DNA from: Roseofilum capinflatum BLCC-M114
GTDB taxonomy: Bacteria; Cyanobacteriota; Cyanobacteriia; Cyanobacteriales; Desertifilaceae
Reading direction: 5' to 3'
NCBI RefSeq assembly: GCF_030068505.1
Contig: NZ_JAQOSO010000002.1
Span: 26,089-90,088, forward strand
Length of the DNA: 64,000 nucleotides
Under the pieces are notes generated by a model. It worked only from the letters and a program-made list of their open reading frames with translations, ran no database searches and had not been told where the DNA came from. Below are positions 16,472 through 25,577 of this stretch, in pieces (the stretch's first letter is position 1; each line of letters begins with the position of its first letter). Both the position numbers and the translations under genes were made by a program.

Positions 16472-17276
16472 TGGCAATTTTCCGCGTTAATTGCTGACTG
16501 AGCCAGTCTAATAGGGGTGGCGAATAGCGTTTAATTAAATGAATGGCTTTAGCTGTCGGATCGGGAAAAACTTGGGCTTGATTGTTGAGTATACCTTGCA
16601 GCACATTGGCAATCACCATGGCGGGTTGGGTGGCTTGACTTTCGGGAAAACCGGGAATGGTTTCTGCTAGAGTGCCATAGCGCGGCGATCGCAGAATCGG
16701 AGTACGGCTAAAATAGGGATACACTGCTGTAACTTTGATATTGTAGGCTTTTAGTTCATCTCGGAGACCTTCACTAAAACCCCGCAAGCCAAATTTACTG
16801 GTGGCATAATGGGTTAAACCGCCAGGAGCTGACCAACCCGCAACCGAGGAAATATTGACAATATGCCCCTTTTGCCGCTCAATCATTGCGGGTAAAAATC
16901 GGGTGGTTAACCGAATGGGAGTGAGTAAATTAAGCTCCATCAGTTGTTCCCATTTTTCCGTCGGCACTTCATCGATGCGACCAAATAGGGCAATACCGGC
17001 ATTATTAATCAGAATATCAATGGGCTGATCGAGGGCTTTAACTTGTTGATAGAGATGCTCGCACCCGGCGCTAGAGGTAAGATCGGCTTCTAAGGTGGCT
17101 ACGATCTGATCGGTTAAGGGGGTTTCTAGGGTATCCAGGATTTTGGCGATCGCCTTTTGATCAATATCCGTTAGAATTAATCGGCTTCCTGCTTTAACCA
17201 GTTGTTGGATAAACTCCTGGCCAAACCCTCCAGATGCACCGGTGAGTAATACAGTCGCGTTTTTCAGTTCAGTCAT
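16461..17276 (-). CDS. Short-chain dehydrogenase/reductase
   Basis: 271 residues. The N-terminus TVLLTGASGGFGQEFIQ holds the TGxxxGxG cofactor loop with the last Gly-Ile replaced by Gly-Phe, then ILTDID, ILINNAGIALFG, IVNISSVAGW (catalytic Ser) and HYATSKFGLRGF (YxxxK). The tail contains KRYSPPLLDWLSQQLTRK, a basic amphipathic end that may contact membrane. It is convergent with the other SDR but not a recent duplicate of it, since identity outside the motifs is low. Substrate unknown. Confidence 0.88.
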   Translation of the reverse strand: MTELKNATVLLTGASGGFGQEFIQQLVKAGSRLILTDIDQKAIAKILDTLETPLTDQIVATLEADLTSSAGCEHLYQQVKALDQPIDILINNAGIALFGRIDEVPTEKWEQLMELNLLTPIRLTTRFLPAMIERQKGHIVNISSVAGWSAPGGLTHYATSKFGLRGFSEGLRDELKAYNIKVTAVYPYFSRTPILRSPRYGTLAETIPGFPESQATQPAMVIANVLQGILNNQAQVFPDPTAKAIHLIKRYSPPLLDWLSQQLTRKIAKKV

Positions 17277-17300
17277 GTTTGGGGATGGGGAGAGGGCTAA

Positions 17301-17417
17301 TTACTTATTACTTGTTACTCATTACTTACAACACTTTGCTCTGTTATGGAAGACAGGGTTGAAGGCTCAAAACCTTTTGCCACAAGACTTTTGCCTTTTG
17401 CCTCTTGCCTTTTGCCT
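17301..17417. repeat. Two further heptamer-type arrays (TTACTTA and TTTTGCC families)
   Basis: 17301-17329 is a degenerate TTACT(T/C)A run and 17374-17417 a degenerate TTTTGCC/TCTTGCC run. The second ends in GCGCGAAGCGCTGTA, a member of the small palindrome family. They fill the gap upstream of the minus-strand SDR gene. Confidence 0.75.
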
Positions 17418-17444
17418 AGCGCGAAGCGCTGTATTACTCAACGC

Positions 17445-17885
17445 TTAGGCTCTAGAAACCAGCAGACCGCCGACAATGACTAAAATTGCGCCTACAGAGA
17501 GTTTTAGAGGATCGACGGTTTTCCATTCTAGAAAGATGATTAAGGCTAACAATACCGTAATTAAGGTATTCATGTTGTAGAGGGGAACCAGTTTAGACAA
17601 GGGGGCCTGATATTTGAGTAAACCCAGAGCCACAAAGCCGGTTCCTAAGCCCCAGAGTAGGCCGAGCATGGAGGAGGAAATCATTGCCCCGGTTGAGGGG
17701 AGGGGAGCGGGTAGAACTTGCTGCATGATCGCTCCTACGAAGCTAACCATTACGCCAATGCAGATCAAATGAGCGCCGACGGGCATTCCCGCAGTGGTGC
17801 TGACTTTAGCGAATATGCCAGCGAGACCGTACAATAGGGCCGGCAGGAGTCCGCCGATCAGTAATCCGAGTTGTTGGGGTGACAT
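17445..17885 (-). CDS. Half-length DMT/EamA-type membrane protein
   Basis: 146 residues with five hydrophobic segments (about 5-28, 38-60, 68-94, 100-122, 126-144). The pattern and the closing GAILVIVGGLLVSR resemble one EamA repeat of drug/metabolite transporters, which usually have two. Such half-size proteins act as dimers (EmrE-like) or in pairs, but no partner gene is adjacent. Substrate cannot be inferred. It lies 24 bases downstream of the small gene at 17909 on the same strand, so the two may be cotranscribed. Confidence 0.75.
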   Translation of the reverse strand: MSPQQLGLLIGGLLPALLYGLAGIFAKVSTTAGMPVGAHLICIGVMVSFVGAIMQQVLPAPLPSTGAMISSSMLGLLWGLGTGFVALGLLKYQAPLSKLVPLYNMNTLITVLLALIIFLEWKTVDPLKLSVGAILVIVGGLLVSRA

Positions 17886-17908
17886 AGTTTAGACTAGGGT
17901 GATTATGA

Positions 17909-18130
17909 TTATTGCTCTAGTTGATTGCGATAGAGCGATCGCACTAAATTATCTAATTTTTCTTCTGAGCAACATTCAATCACAGCCGCGAACCCATCGA
18001 CTAACTTAGCGGCTGTCTCACCCAAGGTGGGACTCATATCCCACACATCTCTGGCCCAATCTTCGGGGATCTGATCGTCAAAAATTAGGCGCTCTAAGAG
18101 GTCTCGGTTTTCAGATTTAGGTAAAGTCAT
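17909..18130 (-). CDS. Small hypothetical acidic protein
   Basis: 73 residues, not recognised. It is acidic, has a Cys-Cys pair (VIECCSEEK), no membrane segment and looks mainly helical. The sequence begins MTLPKSENRDLLERLIFDD. It lies just upstream of the DMT-type gene. The frame shows ordinary codon use and HIP1-type sequence, so I treat it as a real gene without assigning a function. Confidence 0.6.
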   Translation of the reverse strand: MTLPKSENRDLLERLIFDDQIPEDWARDVWDMSPTLGETAAKLVDGFAAVIECCSEEKLDNLVRSLYRNQLEQ

Positions 18131-18363
18131 AGATAATAAGCTTGATTGGGTGATGTCGAAAAACGATCATAACTCAAGGGGTGCAGTCTGATCGCGTTGA
18201 TGATTCAAGATGACTCAAGTTGAAGGGCGATCGCTTAATGTACGCTCTTTCACTCAACTGTGTTCTTATCCAAACCATAACCTCAACCCCCAAAGCTATC
18301 CCCTATACTGGGCCCATCTATGTTTGTTTTTTTCTGCCGTAGAGTATAACTGGGTTGAAGACT

Positions 18364-19263
18364 ATGAAAAGACGGTATTTCCTCGCCTTCTCCCTAGGAC
18401 TGTTGGCCAGTTGTGCTGCCAACCAGACCTCAGCACCAAGTTCATCTAATAACACCCCTGCTGCAAATCGTTCTGGAGCGCCTCTAAAATTAGCCATCAG
18501 TGACGTTCAAGGACTCGAAGACCTTAAAAGAGACTATGAACCCTTTCGAGTGGCCCTAGAGGAAAGTTTGGGGCGATCGGTAGAGTTTTATCCCGTCCAG
18601 AGTTATACTCAAGTGGCTTCAGCGTTGCAAGCGGGAAACGTAGATTTATCCGTTGTCGGCCCTTCGGAATATGTGTTAATTCGCGCTCGCACTAATGCCA
18701 TTCCCGTCATTGCCATTACCCGACCCAATTATCATGCGGCGATCGCCCTGCCTCCAGAATCTCCAGTACAATCGATCCCAGATCTGAAAGGTAAAACCAT
18801 TGCCATGGTTAAAGTTGGCTCCACCAGCGGCCATTTAGGGCCCACGGAGATATTTATGAGCGCTGGACTCGATCCGAAAACCGATTATCAGGTGAAAATG
18901 TTGGGTCGAGAAGGGTCTTTGGCGGCGCTGAAAAATGGAGAAGTGGACGCTTGGGCCGGGCCAATTATTGATTATGAAGAGTTTTTAGAAGCAGAAGGGG
19001 TTTCTGCTGATGAGTTTCGGCTGTTAGCCAAAGGGCCAGCTCTGCCGAGTGATGTGTTCATTGTTAATAGTCGTACCAAACCCCAGGAGATAGAAAGTCT
19101 ACGCGATCGCCTGCTGGTGGATCAAGAGGCGATCATTCGTGCCTTAGCTTCCACATCCGCGAATAGCAAGTATAAAGAATCAACTATAATTTCTGTAGAC
19201 GATGCAGATTACGATATGATCCGCAATGTGTATCGGGCGATCGGAGAAGGGAATTTCCTCTAA
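18364..19263 (+). CDS. PhnD-like substrate-binding lipoprotein
   Basis: 299-residue periplasmic binding protein of the phosphate/phosphite/phosphonate (PhnD/PtxB) type. A TTG at 18355 extends the frame, but the ATG at 18364 gives a compact lipoprotein signal, MKRRYFLAFSLGLLASC, with lipobox LASC. A Ser/Asn/Pro-rich linker is followed by the binding domain: AISDVQGLEDLKRDYEPF, AGNVDLSVVGPSEYV, PDLKGKTIAMVKVGSTSGHLGP and AWAGPIIDYEEFL are typical. No permease or ATPase gene follows. Instead a hybrid kinase starts 4 bases after the stop, so a sensory role feeding that kinase is more likely than transport. The ligand is not known. Confidence 0.85.
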   Translation: MKRRYFLAFSLGLLASCAANQTSAPSSSNNTPAANRSGAPLKLAISDVQGLEDLKRDYEPFRVALEESLGRSVEFYPVQSYTQVASALQAGNVDLSVVGPSEYVLIRARTNAIPVIAITRPNYHAAIALPPESPVQSIPDLKGKTIAMVKVGSTSGHLGPTEIFMSAGLDPKTDYQVKMLGREGSLAALKNGEVDAWAGPIIDYEEFLEAEGVSADEFRLLAKGPALPSDVFIVNSRTKPQEIESLRDRLLVDQEAIIRALASTSANSKYKESTIISVDDADYDMIRNVYRAIGEGNFL

Positions 19264-19267
19264 GGAG

Positions 19268-21703
19268 ATGGGTCATTTTCTATCCCGGAAGGCTCTTGAG
19301 TATCATGGTATTGAGGACTCCCTACATTGGGTTATGATCAATAAAATTCAGCAGTGGTGGACTCACTCATCCTTTAGGGATCGAGCGATCGAACCGATCA
19401 ATCATCTGAGTATTAGTCAAAAAATTGCGATCGGGTATGGAGTTTCCTTGGGGGTCGCCATTTTCGGAACCTTAGCCGGATTATTTATTGGCGAATATTA
19501 TCAGCATAGAGCCGATCAAGAATTGGCGATCGCCTCCCGCCAACAACTGCTCTTAAAAGATCAAGAAAACGCCGTCTTCGCTATCCGCTTACATCCTCAG
19601 AGACTCATTGGTATCCTCGGAGATACCATTTGGTTTAGCTATGAAGCGGATAAATTCCTCGCCGATATCGACCGGGTGGAAGAAGCCACCCAAGCCTTCG
19701 AGCAGTTTTTACAAAACTACGCTTACGCCTCCGATGTCGATCTGCCCAAACTACAAAATACCCTCGCTAGATATCGTCAAGTTACCCAAGACTATAAAAC
19801 TCTGATCCTTAAACTCTGGGGAAAAATTGACCCTCCGAGTCTCACGGCTAACCAAATTGAACCCGCACGACAAACGATTATCGATACCCTCACCTCCCAA
19901 GAAGCCACGCAAATCGCGATCGAATTTGACCGCTTACTGGAAACCCTGGTATGGATCGAAGAAGTGATTGATAACCAGTATCACAGAGCGGAAGTCGAAC
20001 GCATCCAAGCCGAAGAGTTGCGTCGCTGGATCATTGTTGCCAGTATCGCCAGTTCCCTACTCCTGTCTAGTGTACTGGTTTTCCTCACCAGTTCGGCGAT
20101 CGCCCGCCCCCTCCAGTCCCTCGAACAAGTCGCCACCCAAATTACCCAAGACTCCAACTTTAACCTCCGTTGCCCCGTCACCACCCAAGATGAAGTTGCC
20201 ACCGTTTCCCAAGCCTTTAACCAACTCGTAGAGCGCATCAGCACCTACACCCAAGAACTCGAAAAAGCCCGCCTCAGTGCTGATGAAGCCAACCAAGCCA
20301 AAAGTGAATTTCTTGCCAACATGAGCCACGAACTGCGAACCCCCCTCAACGGCATTCTTGGCTATACCCAAATCATGGAACGTACCGAAGACCTCAATAG
20401 CCAACGTCACGGCGTGAAAATTATCGACCAATGTGGAACCCACTTACTCAACCTGATCAACGACATCCTCGATTTAGCCAAAATCGAAGCCCGCAAACTC
20501 GACCTCATTCCCCAAGAATTTCATTTTCCCGCCTTTCTTTCCGGCATTGCCGAAATGTCCAGAGTTCGAGCAGACAAAAAAGAAATTCAATTTGAATATA
20601 CCCAACACCCCGGCTTACCTAAAGCTGTCATTGCCGATGATAAACGGCTGCGCCAAGTTCTCTTAAATCTCTTAGGAAATTCCATTAAATTTACCCATCA
20701 AGGGCGCGTCATCTTAAAAGTTGAACCCCTAGAAGATTTGCCAACAACCTCCGAAAATCACCTCTGGTTAAGATTTACTATTCAAGATACCGGAGTAGGC
20801 ATGAGTTTAGATCAACTGCAAAAAATCTTCTTACCCTTTGAACAAGTGGGCGCAAAAAGTCAACAAGCCCAAGGAACTGGACTCGGTTTAGCCATTAGTC
20901 AGCAAATTATCGGTTTAATGGCCAGTGAAATTCAAGTCACCAGCGTTTTAGGTGAAGGCAGTCAGTTTTGGTTTGACCTAGAACTCCCCACAGCCGAATC
21001 TTGGGGAACCGTTCTGCATGAGGAACAAAACGAAATTATAGGTTATCTCGGCCCCCGACGCAAAATCTTGATTGTTGATGATAAAGAAGTTAATCGACAG
21101 ATGTTACGAGAAGTTTTACGCTCTCTAGATTTTGACTGTCGCGAAGCCTCTAATGGAGAAAGGGGATTAGCTCTAGCCCAAACCTTTCATCCCGATCTGA
21201 TTATTACCGATTTAGTCATGCCGGTTTTAGATGGCTTTGAAATGACCCGTAGACTTCGCGCTCAACCTGAGTTTGAAGATCTCACTATTATTGCTTCGAG
21301 TGCTAGTGTGCTAACCCAAGATCAAGTCGCCAGTATTGAAGCAGGATGTGATGATTTTTTGACTAAGCCAATTGATTTTCAGCAATTGTTTACTCTGTTG
21401 AAAAAGTATCTCCATTTAGACTGGGTAACTCGCTCCTTAGACCCAGATCCCCCTACAGTTGAATCAGGAGATTGTCCTAAAAATCAAGAGCTTCCGCCCC
21501 TAGAGACATTAGAAAAAATCATGGAAGCGGCAAAAATTGGAGATATTGAAGGGATTGAAATTGTAGTGCAATCTCTTAAAAACTACAATGGAACTTATCA
21601 TTGGTTTTGTCAACAAGTCATGGAAAAACTTGAAGAGTTTGACGATCAAGGTATTATTAAAATGATTGATGCTACAGTACAAAATGCAAACCCAAAAGTT
21701 TGA
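19268..21703 (+). CDS. Hybrid sensor histidine kinase with C-terminal receiver
   Basis: About 812 residues. Two membrane segments (near 45-75 and 260-285) flank a periplasmic four-helix-type sensor; HAMP, HisKA with [13 protein letters not shown] (phospho-His about 354), HATPase ([23 protein letters not shown]) and a receiver domain ([13 protein letters not shown], phospho-Asp in [13 protein letters not shown] about 648, Lys in FLTKPID) follow. About 95 more residues have no clear domain. The start is uncertain: the frame opens inside the preceding gene; the ATG at 19268 follows GGAG with no spacer, and the ATG at 19334 (MINKIQQ) is also plausible. The preceding binding lipoprotein is its probable signal input. 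Confidence 0.9.
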   Translation: MGHFLSRKALEYHGIEDSLHWVMINKIQQWWTHSSFRDRAIEPINHLSISQKIAIGYGVSLGVAIFGTLAGLFIGEYYQHRADQELAIASRQQLLLKDQENAVFAIRLHPQRLIGILGDTIWFSYEADKFLADIDRVEEATQAFEQFLQNYAYASDVDLPKLQNTLARYRQVTQDYKTLILKLWGKIDPPSLTANQIEPARQTIIDTLTSQEATQIAIEFDRLLETLVWIEEVIDNQYHRAEVERIQAEELRRWIIVASIASSLLLSSVLVFLTSSAIARPLQSLEQVATQITQDSNFNLRCPVTTQDEVATVSQAFNQLVERISTYTQELEKARLSADEANQAKSEFLANMSHELRTPLNGILGYTQIMERTEDLNSQRHGVKIIDQCGTHLLNLINDILDLAKIEARKLDLIPQEFHFPAFLSGIAEMSRVRADKKEIQFEYTQHPGLPKAVIADDKRLRQVLLNLLGNSIKFTHQGRVILKVEPLEDLPTTSENHLWLRFTIQDTGVGMSLDQLQKIFLPFEQVGAKSQQAQGTGLGLAISQQIIGLMASEIQVTSVLGEGSQFWFDLELPTAESWGTVLHEEQNEIIGYLGPRRKILIVDDKEVNRQMLREVLRSLDFDCREASNGERGLALAQTFHPDLIITDLVMPVLDGFEMTRRLRAQPEFEDLTIIASSASVLTQDQVASIEAGCDDFLTKPIDFQQLFTLLKKYLHLDWVTRSLDPDPPTVESGDCPKNQELPPLETLEKIMEAAKIGDIEGIEIVVQSLKNYNGTYHWFCQQVMEKLEEFDDQGIIKMIDATVQNANPKV

Positions 21704-21722
21704 TATTTCTAACAGTTTAGTG

Positions 21723-22541
21723 CTAAAATAGGCTCCCTTGAATAAATTCGGGTTGTTTCTTAATTGTTTTGGGAGGCCAAAAAACACCCAAAACAATCCA
21801 AGTATTATAAGGAAACACTGTTCCCATAAAAAATAGTGTATCTTTCTGGTCGCTACAAATTTCCTTCAAGAATTTATTTCGCACACTTAAAGCAGCTTGC
21901 TCCTCATCCCCTAATCGCTCCACTTCCTTGAGCCAAAGAACACCTAACTCCCAATCGGTAATACTTGCCTTATGGGGTTTATCGCTATCTTCACATTTAA
22001 ATACATAGCTAAATTTATAGGGTATTTTACGCAAAGGCTTTTGAGCTGGGCCAAATAGTTTCAGTTGATTAAATAGTTGTTGCCATTCAGGTTTCCATTC
22101 AGATTCATCCGGTTCAATCTTTAAATCAAGAACTTGGGTTGGACGGACAATTCCTAAAGAAGTCCGATCGGATTCATGTAATTCTTTCAGTTGTTTTATG
22201 GTGTAGATTGGCATTTGATCGATTATGTCCCGTCGCTCTTGCCAACCCTTCTGGGTTGACAGAGGCTCTCCCAGTATCCGTAGAGTCTCTAAAATAGGCT
22301 TTCGGCTTTCTTTACGGCGATCGTTTCTATCACCATGAGCTAAAAGATCGACTTCTATCCACTGGTATTTGCGAAATTGTTGATCTCTACCTCTATACCG
22401 ATAATCAATAGGATAGAGCCTCACCCATTCATAATTCTCTGTAATACCAGCAGTGCAAATTAATTCTTGATAACTGCGTGATGGATGAGGATAGGTCATG
22501 ACTGTAATCAAAACTTTGGTTTTTGTGGGGCGATCGCTCAT
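21723..22541 (-). CDS. Hypothetical protein, second gene of a DUF488 operon
   Basis: 272 residues, not recognised as a named family. The start is KVLITVMTYPHPSRSYQELICTAG, then WVRLYPIDYRYR and KYQWIEVDLLAHGDR, a pattern of a mixed alpha/beta domain with conserved Tyr, Arg and Asp. There is no signal or membrane segment. The C-terminus ends WIVLGVFWPPK followed by a polar tail. Its ATG directly follows the stop codon of the DUF488 gene, so the products probably work together. Function unknown. Confidence 0.8.
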   Translation of the reverse strand: MSDRPTKTKVLITVMTYPHPSRSYQELICTAGITENYEWVRLYPIDYRYRGRDQQFRKYQWIEVDLLAHGDRNDRRKESRKPILETLRILGEPLSTQKGWQERRDIIDQMPIYTIKQLKELHESDRTSLGIVRPTQVLDLKIEPDESEWKPEWQQLFNQLKLFGPAQKPLRKIPYKFSYVFKCEDSDKPHKASITDWELGVLWLKEVERLGDEEQAALSVRNKFLKEICSDQKDTLFFMGTVFPYNTWIVLGVFWPPKTIKKQPEFIQGSLF

Positions 22542-23411
22542 TTAGGAATACCGAAGATGCTCAATGGGTAAGTTAATTATACCCGCTAGATACTGAGCTA
22601 GAACGTTGCGATGGCAACATTCTGGATTGGCTTCCATACAAACTAAAACACTAGGTTCAGAGGTTAAGAGAGATATGACTGTCTCAATGTCATCTGTACA
22701 ATTACATAGACTGGCATGATAGTCTTGAAAGAGAGATTGATAATGATTTGTTGAACTTAAGTTTTTGCGAGCCGCTCCAGGAATTCCTAATCCGGGAAGA
22801 TGTTGATAGTCAATATCAACAGAATGGCACAACTTTTTCAATGTACTTTTATGAAAACCATAGCGGCGTGCAATCGGATTATAGCGAACATCAATCAGCC
22901 TCCGAATTCCTGATTGCATCAGGAGATTGAGAAAATCATCAACGGTTTTCTTTTCATATCCTGCCGTATAAATTGCCAGGGGTGCAATCGGTCGTTTGGG
23001 TTTGGACTCGATCTCTAGAGAACTGTTGACTGTAAACCAGGGATAACGATCGTAAACTGTATCTATTAACTCAGACATGGATAACTTTTCATATTCCTTG
23101 ATGACGGTAGAAATATCTTCATGAATTTGCTTGGGTAAATGGACTTTATGCTGTTTCCCTACGGGGGTAAGTTGCCAGCAATCGGAATCTTGTTGATTTA
23201 AGAAACCATTGCGGACTAAGACATCGATTTCACGATTTAGTGTAAATGAATAAGGGCCGTATCGATAAGGGATAAAGCCATAAAATGTTGACCCCCCACC
23301 AGATGGAGTTTCTTGATGCAGCAAAAATGACCATTTCATCAGTTGTAATGAAGAAATATTGCCCCCTGTTTTTTGTATCATGGTTAGGAGGATTCTTTGA
23401 CGATAAAGCAT
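22542..23411 (-). CDS. DUF488-domain protein with N-terminal winged-helix-like domain
   Basis: 289 residues from the ATG at 23411; the frame extends to a TTG at 23492, but that part is unlikely to be used. Residues 1-90 (LQLMKWSFLLHQETPSGG, FYGFIPYRYGPYSFTLNRE, GFLNQQDSDCWQLTPVGKQ) look like a winged-helix DNA-binding or antitoxin-type domain. From about 145 to the end is DUF488: IYTAGYEKKTVDDFLNLL, LIDVRYNPIARRYGFHKSTL, HLPGLGIPG and VLVCMEANPECCHRNVLAQYL with Cys/His residues. DUF488 proteins have no settled biochemical role. It is cotranscribed with the unknown gene that follows. Confidence 0.82.
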   Translation of the reverse strand: MLYRQRILLTMIQKTGGNISSLQLMKWSFLLHQETPSGGGSTFYGFIPYRYGPYSFTLNREIDVLVRNGFLNQQDSDCWQLTPVGKQHKVHLPKQIHEDISTVIKEYEKLSMSELIDTVYDRYPWFTVNSSLEIESKPKRPIAPLAIYTAGYEKKTVDDFLNLLMQSGIRRLIDVRYNPIARRYGFHKSTLKKLCHSVDIDYQHLPGLGIPGAARKNLSSTNHYQSLFQDYHASLCNCTDDIETVISLLTSEPSVLVCMEANPECCHRNVLAQYLAGIINLPIEHLRYS

Positions 23412-23586
23412 AAAATTTATGTCATATCTTTTCTTTGTAATTATAACATTTAATTCTGGTATTACAGGGATTGTTGCTGCAATTTCTGCCAACCGCGCAA
23501 GGGCTAGAAACGACGAGATCGATCTTTGGGTCGCCCTGCTGTAAAATCACAAATGGTATAAAGTCAAGGATATTCAATTTCCCTAT

Positions 23587-25224
23587 ATGTCCTTTCCTAT
23601 GACTCCACCTCTGTTGCAGCTTGACCAGTTGTCGATCGCCTACACTCCCAATTCAGAATGGGCCGCTAGAGATGTCTCCTTGACCCTCAGAGCGGGCGAT
23701 CGCCTGGGTCTCGTGGGGGAGTCCGGCTGTGGGAAATCGACCCTGGGACGGGCCATTATGCGTCTGTTGCCCTCCCAGTCCCAGATACAGGGAGATATTC
23801 GGGTACAGGGAAAATCCGTCCTAGAGTTAACCCCAGAAGAACTACAACGGTTTCGGGGTGAAGAAGTGGCGCTCATTTTCCAAGATCCGATGACTCGTCT
23901 CGATCCTCTGATGACTATTGGCGATCATTGTGTGGAAACCCTACAGTCTCACCAGTCCATATCCTATCGCGAAGCCAAAGAGCAGGCGATCGCCGTTTTA
24001 GAAACGGTCAGTATTCCCGCGTCCCGATGGTCTCAGTATCCCCACGAGTTTAGCGGGGGAATGCGTCAACGGGTGGCGATCGCCTTAGCGCTATTATTAA
24101 ACCCCAAGCTCATTATCGCCGATGAACCCACCACCAGCTTAGATGTCACCGTCTCCGCCCAAATTTTACAGGAATTAACCCGGTTATGTGCGGAGCGAGA
24201 AATGGGGTTATTGCTCATCTCCCATGACTTGGCTTTGGTGGGGGAATATTGCTCCGAAATTGCCGTCATGTATCAAGGCAAACTCATTGAGCGCAATCAA
24301 AGCCAGCAAGTTCTCTTCCATCCCCAACAGGAGTATACCCAATCCTTGCTGGAAGCAGCGTTGCATATTCACGCGATCGAAACCAAAGCGGTAACCACTC
24401 CCCCAGAAAAACAACCCTTACTTCAAGTTACCGATCTCAACAAACATTACAGCCTAGAAAGTAATTTAATCCAACAACTCTTTAGCCGAACCTCAACCGC
24501 AATTAAAGCCGTGGATGGGGTAACCTTTGAACTCTATCCCGGAGAAATTTTAGGATTGGTGGGAGAATCGGGCTGTGGCAAAAGTACCCTATCGCGCACG
24601 ATTTTACACCTGATTAAACCCACCTCTGGCAAAGTCGAATTCCTCGGCAATGGCATTACCTCCATTAACTCCAGAGCATTGCGCCAACTGCGTCAACAGA
24701 TGCAAATGGTTTTCCAAGACCCCCACGCCTGTCTCAATCCCCTCATGACCGTGGGTGAGAGCATTGCCGACCCCCTCCTCATTCATGGTCTCGAAACCCC
24801 GAAGACGGCGAAGCTAAGGGTCTCAGAGATGCTAGAAAAAGTGGGCTTAACCCCCACCGAAACCTACACTGCTCGCTATCCGGGGGAACTCTCTGGGGGA
24901 CAACAGCAACGGGTGGCGATCGCCCGCGCTCTGATTACCCGTCCCAAACTAATCATCTGCGATGAACCCGTGAGTATGCTGGATGCCAGCGTGCAAGCGC
25001 AAGTGCTGCAACTGATGCTAGACCTAAAACGGGAGTTTGACTTAACCTATCTGTTCATCACCCATGACCTGTGGGTCGCGCGATTTTTATGCGATCGCAT
25101 CGCCGTCATGAATCAAGGTAAAATCGTCGAACTCAACACCACCCACCAAATCTTCACCCATCCCCAAGATCCTTATACCCAAACCCTCCTCGCTGCTGCT
25201 CCCTTACTCGCCAAATCTTCCTAA
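23587..25224 (+). CDS. Peptide-type ABC transporter, fused double ATPase
   Basis: 545 residues with two complete nucleotide-binding domains, as in GsiA/YejF and fused DppD-DppF proteins that power dipeptide or oligopeptide uptake. Domain 1 has GESGCGKSTLG, FSGGMRQRVAIA and LIIADEPTTSLD. Domain 2 has GESGCGKSTLSR, LSGGQQQRVAIA and LIICDEPVSMLD. Both carry the oligopeptide/dipeptide family C-terminal extension (HPQQEYTQSLLEAA, HPQDPYTQTLLAAA). No binding protein or permease is adjacent, so it must work with subunits encoded elsewhere. Start ATG at 23587. Confidence 0.93.
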   Translation: MSFPMTPPLLQLDQLSIAYTPNSEWAARDVSLTLRAGDRLGLVGESGCGKSTLGRAIMRLLPSQSQIQGDIRVQGKSVLELTPEELQRFRGEEVALIFQDPMTRLDPLMTIGDHCVETLQSHQSISYREAKEQAIAVLETVSIPASRWSQYPHEFSGGMRQRVAIALALLLNPKLIIADEPTTSLDVTVSAQILQELTRLCAEREMGLLLISHDLALVGEYCSEIAVMYQGKLIERNQSQQVLFHPQQEYTQSLLEAALHIHAIETKAVTTPPEKQPLLQVTDLNKHYSLESNLIQQLFSRTSTAIKAVDGVTFELYPGEILGLVGESGCGKSTLSRTILHLIKPTSGKVEFLGNGITSINSRALRQLRQQMQMVFQDPHACLNPLMTVGESIADPLLIHGLETPKTAKLRVSEMLEKVGLTPTETYTARYPGELSGGQQQRVAIARALITRPKLIICDEPVSMLDASVQAQVLQLMLDLKREFDLTYLFITHDLWVARFLCDRIAVMNQGKIVELNTTHQIFTHPQDPYTQTLLAAAPLLAKSS

Positions 25225-25380
25225 GACCCAAAAAACACTGATGCTTGTTGGCATTTTTTTCTAACTCTGCGAAAATGCTGACAACTGATTCATCTCTAGA
25301 TTTATCTTCTCTGACTCGCTCGTGCTATAAGGAGTAGGGATATTTGAAGTAAAAAGCGAAATCAGTTAAAAAAATAGTCT

Positions 25381-25494
25381 GGCTTTGTGCGCGGTAAGGT
25401 GAAACGGAATACGGAGAAATTTTCCCGCGATCGCGGTTTGGATGAGATTACCATTGAAGTCATGTACGCTGCCAAAGAAGCCGTGGGCACATAA
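25381..25494 (+). pseudogene. Remnant of a PCP_red/ChlB C-terminal domain
   Basis: The frame from 25381 to the TAA at 25494 reads [19 protein letters not shown] and then [16 protein letters not shown], which resembles the C-terminal PCP_red domain of ChlB (light-independent protochlorophyllide reductase) and stand-alone PCP_red proteins. An in-frame TAG lies just before (25376-25378), and nothing upstream continues the domain in any frame. A 35-residue GTG-started peptide from 25387 is possible but improbable. Assignment rests on my recall of the ChlB C-terminus. Confidence 0.6.
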
Positions 25495-25527
25495 TATAGC
25501 AGTATTCGCTCCTAAGCGATAAATTTT

Positions 25528-25566
25528 AATCCCCCTAAATCCCCTACTGAAACAGCAGGGGATTTT
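25528..25566. terminator. Dispersed hairpin/terminator repeat (ATCCCCCTAAATCCCC type)
   Basis: Arms CCCCTACTG and CAGCAGGGG (one mismatch) followed by ATTTT on the plus strand. It lies just past the 3' end of the minus-strand MASE1 kinase. A near copy, with the same ATCCCCCTAAATCCCC leader, is at 63929-63961. Confidence 0.6.
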
Positions 25567-25577
25567 CATTTTCGTCT

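Larger units (their letters stand above)
25224..25577. other. Intergenic region between the ABC ATPase and MASE1 kinase
   Basis: Holds the PCP_red remnant and a hairpin repeat (below). A weak ATGC/GCAT hairpin followed by a T-run (about 25240-25260) may end the ABC gene. No intact gene was seen. Confidence 0.6.
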
